From assembly GCA_008931825.1 (NCBI GenBank), contig QXVZ01007393.1, forward strand, positions 4,824-47,239: a stretch of 42,416 nt of DNA, read 5' to 3'. Shown here piece by piece: positions 33,501-42,416 of this stretch; within the stretch, counting starts at the first letter, position 1, and every line of letters starts with the position of its first letter. The notes below the pieces were generated by a model that was given only the letters and a program-made list of their open reading frames with translations, did not search any database and had not been told where the DNA came from. The position numbers were made by a program, and so were the translations under genes. This DNA comes from Phallusia fumigata. Taxonomy: Eukaryota; Chordata; Ascidiacea; Phlebobranchia; Ascidiidae.

Positions 33501-36500
33501 AAACAATCCTGACAAATTATCAAGTGGTTTAGGCCATCACAAACTCATGCTAGCTGCTGTTGATGCAACATGGTGTTGTGCAGTTGGATGTTTTACCACT
33601 GAGGACTTTTTACATGAGAATGAAGGAGTTTTTCTCTTGATAGATCTTCTTCAGGTACATATATTTCATTTAAAACAACAGCTTTACTTGTTAGTCTCAA
33701 TGTCCAAGAATTGCTTTGCGGGACAATCAATTTATGGGGTTTGAGTTGAGAAGTGTATTTTTGGTAAGACCAGCCTTGGACTGAAGGCTCATTCCACAAA
33801 ACTAAAAACAAATAATTTTTTTACTAATATTAAGGCATGTCCTCGCAACATGCACAATCTTATACTTGGGTGCTTGCTGGAATTGTGTGAAAATCCTAAG
33901 ACTATTGCCCACATACACACATGGAGAGGCATTAGTGATGTTACAGCCCCACATTTGCTGATACATTTATGGAGGGAAGAAGAAAAGAGAATCGGATCCC
34001 TTCGAGATGAAAATGGTGCCATATCTGATGTTGCATCTCCCATATCAGGTCTGATTTATGGGATGTATCCAGTAATTTTGAAAGGGGGGTCTAATCTTAA
34101 AACTCCAGGAATTCCCAGAACATGGTGATTAATGTCTTTAACTTCAGTTTAGGAAACTTCCTAAAAATATCAAAATGAGATAAAATGTATGAAACTTTAT
34201 TTTGTGATTGCTGCCTCGCTGCATGTTGCTGCATGGAAAATGCATTAGATCTGTGGTTCCTAACCAGGGGTCCACAAGGCATTTATAGGGGGTCTGCAGC
34301 AGCTTCCAAATATGAGCAGAAAATATAGAACACTTGCCATGCTTAACCAAATATTTTTAAATGGGTGCATGACTACTTTGACGGCATCATAAGGGGCCAC
34401 CAGCTCAAAAAAGTACTGTAAGGTGACAAAGCTAATGAAAACCAACAAGACTTGAGCCATCTTTTTAAGTTTCACTACCTGCATTAGGTGGAAAAAAGTA
34501 AACAAACAGGGTAAGCAATACGGCAAAATATTTTAAGCTAACTTGTTGCATTAAAATATAATTTTGTTCAATTTCATTGTTCAAATGCTAGGTGAGATGC
34601 AAAGGGTACATGGAGTTGCACCACAATCATCAAGCGCAGCTTCATTGTCTATTGTGGATGTTTCTGAAAATCTCAGGGCCAAGGTTTTTGCTCTCTTTAC
34701 TAGACTTGGATTTAGTGACTTGCCTGGACTAACCACAGAAGATTATGTAACACTTGCAATCATTGAAAAATACCTTGATTTCAAGGTTAGTACACCCTGT
34801 TTTCAAAATGTTTAATCTTTGTTTGTGTAACTCATAAAGCTNCGTGTTGCTGCATGGAAAATGCATTAGATCTGTGGTTCCCAACCAGGGGTCCACAAGG
34901 CATTTATAGGGGGTCTGCAGCAGCTTCCAAATATGAGCAGAAAATATAGAACCCTTGCCATGCTTAACCAAATATTTTTAAATGGGTGCATGACTACTCT
35001 GACGGCATTATAAGGGGCCACCAGCTCAAAAAAGTACTGTAAGGTGACAAAGCTAATGATAACCAACAAGACTTGAGCCATCTTTTTAAGTTTCACTACC
35101 TGCATTAGGTGGAAAAAAGTAAACAAACAGGGTAAGCAATACGGCAAAATATTTTAAGCTAACTTGTTGCATTAAAATATAATTTTGTTCAATTTCATTG
35201 TTCAAATGCTAGGTGAGATGCAAAGGGTACATGGAGTTGCACCACAATCATCAAGCGCAGCTTCATTGTCTATTGTGGATGTTTCTGAAAATCTCAGGGC
35301 CAAGGTTTTTGCTCTCTTTACTAGACTTGGATTTAGTGACTTGCCTGGACTAACCACAGAAGATTATGTAACACTTGCAATCATTGAAAAATACCTTGAT
35401 TTCAAGGTTTGTACACCCTGTTTTCAAACTGTTTAATCTTTGTTTGTGTAACTCATAAAGCTTTTGACCTGCTTACAAAATTGCAGTCTTGTTGTATTTT
35501 ATCTCCAACTGGTGACACCAGGGCGTGATTTGAATGCAGAATATAGCCTATGAACTCAGGAACAATTTTAAGTAAAAAAATCTTAATAGTGACTGTTTTT
35601 CTTATTGAATTAAACAGGCTTTGTAGTGTTTTTCAATCTGGCTTTATTTAAAAATTAAACTGACTTTGAAAATTAAATTGAAAATCTGGTGTGCCACGAA
35701 GGAATCCATAGGATTGAAGTGTGCCATGTAGGGATGTTCAAAGTACAATATCGTATCCTAAGGATTCGAATCCGAGCAGATTCGAATCCAAATTTGCCGT
35801 TTATATCGGGTAATTGAAACCAATAATATTTCATCAAAAACGGCATGTAAAGGAGCATGCGCAATTCGAATGCTTTTTGTATGAATGCAAGTGACATTAG
35901 CAGACGCAACAACTCCAATAGAGCACCATTTGTTTCTTTGTAAACAAAAGCAAAGCCCCGCGAGTTAAACTTGACAGTTGATATTTAACACTACAAGGGT
36001 GCAACGAGTAATGCGACGATCGTAACAATTTTCTGCAGTATCAGCATAAATTTGAATGCGTCATTGATTGTGCAACTTAATTTAGTTGTGCATGTGTGAT
36101 GGCATTAGGGCGGAAAATAGTAGTTGCCTTACTGACTTGGGCTTTTCGATTACAATCGTTTTTTTTACAACCTTCATACGTTACTGTAACTACTACACAG
36201 CTGACATTGTTTAGACGTTTAAAGAAAAATCTCCCTTGGGTTACAGGAGATGTAATAGAAGAAACTTAGTACTGTTTAAATATTAAATAAACAGTCCTTT
36301 ATTGTTGTTTTGTTACATACAATTTTGTGTGTCTTTTTGTCAAAATTAATTTTAGACTTGGATTCGAAACAACTATTCTAGAATAGCAAGCTATTCTACT
36401 TTGAACATCCCTAGTGCCATGATTCTAACAAATTCCAATGCCCTGGACACATGTTGATGTTGCATTATGATTAATCCAGCATTTGGTACATGTGTTATGT

Positions 36501-39500
36501 TTTCAAGGCACTGTATGGAAGCACAAGTGCTAATCCTGCTTTATTATGGGTCAACTTCCTTAGTTGTGTCATCAACTAGCCCCAAAAGAGTAAAATGTCT
36601 TGCATGTTGGCAAACACCAGAATAGTAAAAAGGTTACACAAGTAAAATTAAGTTAGGTTAGATAGAATGTGAAAGACTTGTCCCAGGTAAATGGAACTTT
36701 CGTGGATGGGGATTGAAGTTGGGGCCTTCTGAAAATTGTCGATTGGGATGAAATTTTAATTGATTTTAGGTTGGCCCATTGTGGTGTATAGATTGCTTTT
36801 TTACCATATAGCCCTAGCAGTTATCCCACTAGCCCACTAAAATGGGTCAAAATACTAAACATGGTCCAAATTAGGCGAAACTTGGACAGCTTGTGTAACA
36901 TGCCATTGTGGTGTATTGATTTCTTTAATTTGACTCCATAGCCCCAGCAGTTACCCCATCAGCCCCCGAAAATGTGTCAAATTATAAAAAAAATTTGAAC
37001 TGATTGTAACTGGGCAGTGTGTAGAACAGGGGTCTCAAACATGCGACCTGCCACCTCTTTTTGTGTGACTTGTGAAGCATTTTATAATTTCAAGTGATTT
37101 GTTTCACTTGAGGCCGATTAAAGTGTCTCGCCAGAGAGTCAACATGATACATTAAATAGCTAGAAATAGTGCAAGGTTTTAAGGAAGAAAGGTGTACTAG
37201 CCCTCACTGATAAAAACCAACTATTGCAATTGTTGTGTCACTGAAGTGCCATTGTCCCTTGTAAATAGGTCTTTAAAGATGGCTGCACAGTTGACTCTTT
37301 CACTTCGTTGACTCTTTCACTATATTCCTGTTTGTCAGCTTTTTTTGGTCTATCGGTATTAAAGAAGTGTGATAGCTGTATCCAAAAAATTTGAAACATC
37401 GTTAAAAGAACGTAAGCCCAGTAATATACTGATAAAAGAGCAAGCGTAGTGTTTGACATTTGCAAAATTAACAACTTGCAACACAACTTTCCATAGTGCG
37501 GCCCTTAAGTTACTTTAAAGTTTTTACTTGGCCCTCAATGACATTTGAGTTTGGGACCCCTGGTGTAGAACATGCCATGCTAACATGTAACCAGAAAAAC
37601 AAAAATTTGAAATTTGGACAGTTTGTATAACATGTTATTGTGGTGCAATAAGTAATGTGTTTTACCCCATATTCCCAGCGGTTACCCCACTAGCCCCCTA
37701 AAATGGGTTAAATTGTTAAACGTTCTCCGCATTGAATGAAATTTGGACAGTTTGTGTAACAATTCTTTGTGGTGCTATAATTGATGTGTTTTACCCTATA
37801 GCCCTAGCAGTTACCCCACTAGCCATAGGTATACATATTATTTTTTAATTGTAGAATGTCCATATATGACAAACCTCCCTTAGGAGTCAGTTTTAAGTGT
37901 TGTTCAGTTTTAGGGTGTCATAGTTCACCTAAGCTTTTTATGGTCAGATTTCAATTATTATGGGTCCCCTTACTGACTGGGACACATATTGTTTTCACTC
38001 TGTTTTTTTTTTCTTTTTCACCCCTGCAGCTTGTCCATGCACTTTTGGCATGAAATGTTTGATGTATTTGAATGAAACTTTTTGCACCGATTACTTGTTA
38101 AAACCAATAGCCTGGACATGTATCCAGAAAAATGCACAATGTGAAACTTTGCATGTGTGGAAACTTTGCATGCGTTTTTACCAGCCGAAACAATCATGTC
38201 ACAAATAGGGCAGGCAGCTATCAGACCCATTGTAAAATAGTGAAGGGAATATATTCTCGTGTTGGGAATATATTTTTAAATTGGGTAATAGTGTTTGTAG
38301 AATGTCTGTATATGGTAAGCCACCCTATTTTTTTGTGTAGATGGGTGAAGTTTGGAGTGAAATCTCAAATGAACTTCCAGTGGAGGGAGTTCGGCCCACC
38401 ACACCTGACCAGGAAGCAATGGACACAATATCGAGAGCAATTGTTGAAAGAGGAAAAGGTGTTGCCATGTTACAAGCAGAACTTTTGGAAGCAGAACATC
38501 AACAGGACTTGCATGACGAGAAGCAATTTTACGTAGAGGTACAAATATGGTGGATTTAACATTAAAAAAAATATCATCTTGACAGGTTTATGTTCTGAAT
38601 CTTATTGTTAAACATTATTGTTAAATGCATGAAAAGATTTGCTTTTGTGTGAGTGCACTTTTTTATCTTTCTTTGTTAAATATTCTGCAAATGTTTAGGT
38701 GAAAGAAAATCACAAACAACATGAAAAGTCAGTGGAAAGGTGGAACGATTATGTAAAGCGTACTTCAAACCATCAGCATTTGGTAAACTGTAAGAAGCAA
38801 CAAGACAAATCAATTGAATCATCCCGTGCCAAACCCCGTTATAGAGACCAAACAAAGAAGCTGACAGCAATTTTCCACAAAACCCTCCTCAAGAAGCTGC
38901 AAACAACAGTATGATATGTAACTACTAACTACTATAGACATCGGTGTTGTAACTGTACGAGTCAGAGACTTGGCGACATAAGTCTGTTGAAGTTGAGGTG
39001 ATAAAAAATGGTGACTAACTTATCTCTTTTGTTTCATATAAAACACAAACATTGTCTATCTGCTTGGTCATTTATCACTTACCATCAAATGTGTACTATA
39101 CACCCAGGTTTACCAACAATCTGAAACCAAAAATAAGGTCAATGGAAAAATATAGGGTATTATCACATCGCAGTGAACGAAGCACAGCATTCAAGCTTCA
39201 TTTATTTGTAATAAATTCCTTCTACATCACGGAAGTTGTTTTTGCACTTGCTGATTATGGGTCCCCTTCCTAAAGGGGACACATTGTTTTCACTCTGTTT
39301 TTTTTTCTTGTTTTTTTTCTTTTTTCGCTCCTGCAGCTTGTCCATGCACTTTTGTCATGAAATGTTTGATGGATTTAAATGAAACTTTCACAGCTGGTAG
39401 ATATTGTCTCAGTTTAACCCCATAGCCCCAGTTGTTTTCCTGTTAGCCCCCTAAAAAGGGTCATATTACTAACAATCTCCAAATTAAATAAAATATGAAC

Positions 39501-41869
39501 AAGTTGTATAACATGTCATTGTGGTGCAAAATTGATGTGTTTACCCTATAGCCCCAGCAGTTACCCCACTAGCCCCCTAAAATGGGTTAAATTGTTAAAC
39601 AATTTCCGAATTGGATAAAATTTGGACAGTTTGTATAACAGTTATTGTACTGCAATAATTGATGTGTTTTACCCCATAGCCCGAGCAGTTACCCCACTAC
39701 CCCCTAAAATGGGTTAAATTGTTAAGCATTCTCCGCATTGAATGAAATTTGTACAGTTTGTAAAACAATTCATTCAGGTGCTATAATTTATATGTTTTAA
39801 CGTATAGCCCCAGCAGTTACCCCACTAGCCCCCTAAAGTGGGTTTAATTGTTGAACAATCTCCGAATTGCATAAGTTTGGACAGTTTGTATAACATGTCA
39901 TTATGGTGCAATAATTGATGTGTTTTACCCCACTAGCCCCCTAAAATGGGTCAAATTGTTAAATATTTTCTGAATTAGATCAAATTTGGACAGTTTGTAT
40001 AACATGTCATTGTGGTGCTACAATTGATGTGTTTTACTCTAAAGCCCCTGGAGCCCTGTAAAATGGGTCAAATTGTGAAACAATGTCCGAGTTGGATAAA
40101 ATTTGGACAGTTTGTGTAGCATGTCATTATGGTGCAATAAAATAATGTGTTTTACCCCATAGCCCCAGCAGTCCCCCCCCCCCCCCCCTAAAATGGGGCA
40201 AATTGTTAAACTTTCTCTGAATTGAATGAAATTCAGACAGTTTGTATAGCATGTCATTGTGGTGCTATAATTGATGTGTTTTACCATATAGCCCCAGCAG
40301 TTACCCCACTAGCCCCCTAAAGTCGGTCAAGTTAACTATGGGACCCAATGTAAAATGACATGGTAAATATATGTGCATTTTTTAATGGGGTAATAGTGTA
40401 TATGGAATGGCAATATGGTGAAAGCCACCCCTCTAGTTTTCATTTAGGCTAAAATAACTGCCTAAGCTATCCACCAAAATTAGCCTTCTGACAAACTAAG
40501 CAAGCTTACAGTGCCTTGTAATGGGATTGCATTTGTTTCATGATATCACTAAGCTGGTAACAAAACACCTACGAGATGGAAGGAATTTTCCATTTAATAT
40601 TGTTAAAACTAAAATAAGGACCTAAGCCAAAAATAAGGAAGATATGGTAACCCTGTATATACCCAATGTGAAGACATATGTGATATGTTTGGCATATTTA
40701 TGCAGAAATATTTTCAAACCTTGTCATTGTTAATCAAAAGACCTGAACTTGACTTTAGACACCACCTTAAATTTGTTTCATTAAAAACACAAAAATCTTT
40801 ATTTGCCTGATAATGGGCCCCTTCCAAAGGGAACACATATTGCTTTTGTTGTTTTTTGTCTAAGAATAAATCCTTTGTTTACAGGCTGTTTGGTTTGTTT
40901 GTAGCTTTTGGTTGAAAAAGCATCATCCAAATTACTTTTATTGTTTCATACATGATAGATATAAAACTGTGCACTGACAACAGTTGAACCACAGGACCCA
41001 AAAATGAAATTTTTGATAAGTGCTAAGTGTATCAATGGTTAGGCTTACCATACGTCCCGTTTTAGTCGGGACTGTCCTGGTTTAAATGCCTTGTCCCGGC
41101 GTCCCGCCCTGTTAGCCAGTGTGTCCCGGTTATTGGATCAGTCGGTAAACCATGATCTGGTGTGGTTAACTGATCCGCATCCTTTTTGATAGCGTGTACT
41201 ATCGTGTCCTAGTTTGTACTTTCTTTATTTTACGTGATATAACTGGCTTACATCACGAATGTGAGTTAATTCTCCCCGTCTTCANTACTTTCTTTATTTT
41301 ACGTGATATAACTGGCTTACATCACGAATGTGAGTTAATTCTCCCCGTCTTCACTGGACAACTACAGTTGGTTGCAAAGTGGTTTGCTAGGTTATAATCT
41401 GCTAAACTAGATAAAATGCCCCTCCAACAATGCAAATCAACAAATGACCTCAAAAGAAACTACCCGTGTATGAAATCAAAGTTCAGTGCAAATATTGCCA
41501 ATCTATTTTTTTAATCGTTGTAGTTGTACGTTTGCGTTCGATTAGCAAGTAAAGTTAAAAAAAACCTCTTTATTTGCCCGCTTGTTAGAAAGCGTCCCAG
41601 TTTTAAGTTGTAAAAATATGGTAAGCCTATCAATGGTGTATGTGGAAATGTCATTTAGAGGCCATGGTGTATGTGCAATGACAACATAAAGAATGCCACC
41701 CCTCTAGTTTTTACTTGAGATTTGCGAAGAAATAAAGTTAAACATTTTTTATTGTTTGCAGACATTTCAAGGACGTAGCATTACTGTTGAAAGCACACCC
41801 AGTGTGCTCACTGGTCTCACCGACAGACCTCCACAGGAAAACCGTGACGTGCTCGAAACTGTTGTTTAG
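27475..41869 (+). CDS. CFAP69: Cilia- and flagella-associated protein 69, complete
   Basis: Exons: 27475-27576, 30954-31066, 31215-31340, 31438-31615, 31672-31825, 31888-32062, 32127-32257, 32376-32539, 32599-32817, 32923-33088, 33212-33336, 33472-33654, 33835-34048, 34592-34785 (or duplicate 35213-35406), 38341-38538, 38699-38908, 41762-41869. All are GT-AG and phases close: 2760 nt, 919 residues (human about 941). Conserved blocks: KIPIVTHVITDDEAG at the N-terminus, LKDLVQVFKILNVC, SEILWNLLE-like VEILWNLLEF, YEKQLRNDLLVITTLVAQN, GHGNSFHGSGGRGNK, DLPGLTTEDYVTL and VESTP near the end. The body is helical armadillo-like; residues about 749-884 are charged and coiled-coil-like. Known role: central-apparatus (C1b) protein needed for sperm flagella and olfactory cilia. 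Late introns carry many repeats. Confidence 0.95.
27577..27860 (+). other. Start of CFAP69 intron 1
   Basis: Contains another composite-repeat head remnant at about 27605-27660 (GGAGACACATATTGTTTTCA). No gene. Confidence 0.5.
27867..28350. repeat. Tandem repeat, about 220-bp period, 2.2 copies
   Basis: GTTGGTTTCAATATGAAAGT begins units at 27867, 28084 and 28308. Shared blocks include ATGTTTCTTT, GGGATAATAAA and AATCACATAAAGCTTAA. It lies in CFAP69 intron 1 and is non-coding. Confidence 0.8.
28351..28720. other. CFAP69 intron 1 segment with repeat-head fragment
   Basis: GGAGACCCATATAGTTTTCA at about 28462 is another degenerate start of the composite repeat. Nothing else recognised. Confidence 0.4.
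28840..29835. repeat. Composite repeat copy interrupted by a SINE
   Basis: A head (CACATATTGTTTTTCTCTG; CTTGTCCATGGACTTTTGAG) runs to CTAGCCCCCTAAAATTGGTC at 29037. After the SINE, a unit resumes (GCCCCAGAAACTACCCTGTT; GGGACAGTTTGG), and the tail GGCAATATGGTGAAAAACAT lies at about 29799. The order head, unit, tail matches the other copies. Confidence 0.65.
29135..29330 (-). mobile_element. tRNA-derived SINE, minus strand
   Basis: On the minus strand the A box TGGTTAGCGAGAC (29314-29302) and B box GGTTTCTAATCTC (29278-29266) are spaced as in a tRNA promoter, with TTGTGCACACAA between them. A tRNA-unrelated body follows (CTTGAGCGGCATTACTCC), then a T-rich 3' end near 29145. Pol III boxes plus non-tRNA body define a SINE. 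The exact ends are uncertain. Confidence 0.7.
29836..30953 (+). other. End of CFAP69 intron 1
   Basis: AT-rich. An imperfect inverted pair (GTTGCCACACAGTC near 30407 and GATTGTGTGGCAAGG near 30535) suggests an old transposon of about 140 bp. It ends at the exon-2 acceptor GCATTAG. Confidence 0.45.
34222..35462 (+). repeat. 620-bp duplication including a CFAP69 exon, around N 34842
   Basis: 34222-34841 recurs at 34843-35462 (offset 621) with about eight substitutions, roughly 1.3%. Each copy holds the 194-nt exon 14 with intact acceptor and donor and an identical protein sequence. Each also holds a hAT-like fragment (GTGGTTCC.AACCAGGGGTCC). Because 194 is not divisible by three and the exon enters in phase 1 and leaves in phase 0, both copies cannot be spliced in series. 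Interpreted as two unmerged haplotypes. Confidence 0.92.
35721..36421. mobile_element. hAT-type element with TAGGGATG ends and perfect 8-bp target duplication
   Basis: The element 35729-36413 (685 bp) starts TAGGGATGTTCAAAGTA and ends with the exact reverse complement TACTTTGAACATCCCTA. Identical octamers GTGCCATG flank it (35721-35728, 36414-36421). The interior has no transposase. It lies in CFAP69 intron 14. Confidence 0.93.
36760..37830. repeat. Composite-repeat tandem units, split by a hAT insertion
   Basis: Units of the GCCCCAGCAGTTACC..CCCCTAAAATG type occupy about 36760-37015 and 37600-37830. The interruption at 37027-37562 is a hAT element. It lies in CFAP69 intron 14. Confidence 0.85.
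37019..37570. mobile_element. hAT-type element nested in the tandem repeat, perfect 8-bp target duplication
   Basis: The element 37027-37562 (536 bp) starts CAGGGGTCTCAAAC and ends GTTTGGGACCCCTG. It is flanked by GTGTAGAA on both sides (37019-37026, 37563-37570). A minus-strand 82-codon frame inside (37238-37486) has a RVNEVKESTVQPSL stretch that could be a transposase scrap, but this is unproven. Confidence 0.92.
37958..38330. repeat. Composite repeat, head plus tail without units
   Basis: The head GGGTCCCCTTACTGACTGGG and CTTGTCCATGCACTTTTGGC is followed by a tail with GGGTAATAGTGTTTGTAGAA and TATATGGTAAGCCACCCTA. The tail ends about 10 bp before the CFAP69 exon 15 acceptor at 38340, so its terminal T-run supplies the pyrimidine tract. 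Confidence 0.7.
39253..40445. repeat. Most complete composite repeat: head, about eight units, tail
   Basis: The head GGGTCCCCTTCCTAAAGGGG (39259) contains a short self-complementary stem, followed by CTTGTCCATGCACTTTTGTC. About eight GCCCC-CTAAAA units run from 39430 to 40325. The tail ACTATGGGACCCAATG..GAAAGCCACCCCTCTAGTTT ends at about 40440. One unit (about 40173) has a run of 16 C. It lies in the last CFAP69 intron. Confidence 0.85.
40446..40805. other. CFAP69 last-intron spacer
   Basis: AT-rich, no features recognised. Confidence 0.4.
41032..41637. mobile_element. hAT-type element, TAGGCTTACCATA ends, perfect 8-bp target duplication
   Basis: The element 41040-41629 begins TAGGCTTACCATA and ends TATGGTAAGCCTA, perfect 13-bp inverted repeats. 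The flanks are TCAATGGT on both sides (41032-41039, 41630-41637). It includes a 68-bp assembly duplication. No transposase. Confidence 0.92.
41217..41353. repeat. Direct duplication around single N at 41285
   Basis: 68 bp (41217-41284) starting TACTTTCTTTATTTTACG and ending CCCCGTCTTCA repeats at 41286-41353 without visible change. Same signature as the other single-N junctions. Confidence 0.9.
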
Positions 41870-42124
41870 TCACACAGTCATGTACTCTGATCACCTTTTT
41901 TGCTAAATGGTTGACATTTATCTTTTCAATATTTCTTTTGAATGTCACGACGGTTTATTTCACGAATCTTGTGAAGTTAGTGAAGCAAAAAGTGCTGTTA
42001 GGTATTCATGTTTTTTCTACAAATATGCTAGCGCTGTAAAGCTTATATAATGTATCCGTTGAAACATCAAATAATAACTAAAATTTTGTTAATTATTACA
42101 GCAATAATGAAAAAAAATTAAAGT

Positions 42125-42130
42125 AATAAA
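42125..42130 (+). terminator. Poly(A) signal of CFAP69
   Basis: AATAAA, 256 nt past the TAG stop. It is the clearest canonical hexamer downstream. Confidence 0.55.
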
Positions 42131-42137
42131 CCTAAAG

Positions 42138-42245
42138 CGGGATTCACACCAGGCGTGGATGACGGTGGCGGCTGGCGATGCGTAGCGGCTGCGGTTGTGC
42201 GCGGATTTTCCGCTAGATGCTTGAAGTGGCAGGGGGCTTCATTTG
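42138..42245. mobile_element. TTCACACC-family MITE copy
   Basis: GGGATTCACACCAGGCGTGG at the left and GCGGATTTTCCGC..GGGGGCTTCA at the right match the fragment at 1225-1300 and the arm motif of the foldback at 5583. GC-rich against an AT-rich background. Confidence 0.6.
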
Positions 42246-42307
42246 AATAGCAATTACCCATACCAGGATACTGACCCACCAAATGACCGGGACATATTGG
42301 TTGACTG

Positions 42308-42416
42308 CAGGGCTGGATTAACCATTAAGCAATATAAGCACGTGCTTAGGGCATCAAGTGAAGGGGGGCACCACAAAACTTATCATAGCCAAAGTTTATA
42401 CTTGGAATTTATTAGT
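42308..42416. mobile_element. Left end of a hAT-like element, cut by the window edge
   Basis: CAGGGCTGGATTAACCATTA is a typical hAT-style terminus. The right end lies beyond the window, so the target duplication cannot be checked. Confidence 0.5.

Larger units (their letters stand above)
40812..41715. repeat. Composite repeat with hAT insertion between head and tail
   Basis: The head remnant GGGCCCCTTCCAAAGGGAAC (40812) and the tail GTGTATGTGCAATGACAACA..GCCACCCCTCTAGTTTTTA (to 41713) surround a hAT element at 41040-41629. The tail ends about 48 bp upstream of CFAP69 exon 17. Confidence 0.65.

Noticed and set aside
34592..35406. Mutually exclusive or tandem duplicated CFAP69 exons
   Set aside because: Copies are nearly identical including the introns, an N lies at the junction, and series splicing would frameshift.
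35750..35795. GATTCGAATCC motifs as tRNA B boxes
   Set aside because: They lie inside the hAT element without A box, stems or tRNA spacing.
39430..40330. Tandem array as a CRISPR-like locus
   Set aside because: Units are contiguous, about 128 bp and diverged, with no unique spacers, in an animal intron.

Overview
The window is eukaryotic. All three recognisable genes are split by GT-AG introns, many only 56-150 bp long, in an AT-rich background crowded with short non-autonomous DNA transposons. The proteins are animal ones: FGFRL1, MORN2 and CFAP69. Small introns, compact genes, AT-richness and roughly 1% divergence between unmerged allelic copies suggest an invertebrate deuterostome, most likely an ascidian tunicate of the Ciona type. 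That assignment is inference; no species marker was recognised.

Layout. 1-7000: no firmly identified gene. It holds a duplicated assembly junction, an A-rich minisatellite, several MITEs, a 50-bp-arm foldback element and one orphan coding-like terminal exon (about 2389-2609). 7003-13430 (+): a complete 11-exon FGFRL1-like receptor. Every splice phase closes to give a 583-residue protein with signal peptide, three Ig domains, one transmembrane segment, no kinase, and a His/Cys-rich tail. 13660-18740: downstream spacer with a hAT MITE that has a perfect 8-bp target duplication, and an N gap flanked by poly-C inside a tandem array. 18797-19176 (-): the terminal exon of a MORN2-like gene. 19180-27470: spacer with two assembly duplications that overlap each other and several transposon remnants. 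27475-41869 (+): CFAP69, a 17-exon cilium/flagellum gene whose model closes to 919 residues. Its first exon is isolated by a 3.4-kb intron, and its later introns are loaded with a composite repeat and hAT elements. 41870-42416: 3' end and transposon pieces.

The genes do not form one pathway. FGFRL1 is a cell-surface FGF/heparin-binding decoy or adhesion receptor. CFAP69 is an axonemal protein. MORN2 is a small MORN-repeat protein linked in mammals to testis and phagocytosis.

Two themes stand out. First, each of the six single-base N positions separates two near-identical direct copies, which points to failed allele or contig merging; one such event falsely duplicates CFAP69 exon 14. Second, a composite repeat with a conserved head and tail and a variable number of about 128-bp internal units recurs at least six times, and in one case it abuts a CFAP69 splice acceptor. 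No CRISPR array, rRNA gene, intact tRNA gene or prokaryotic feature was seen.
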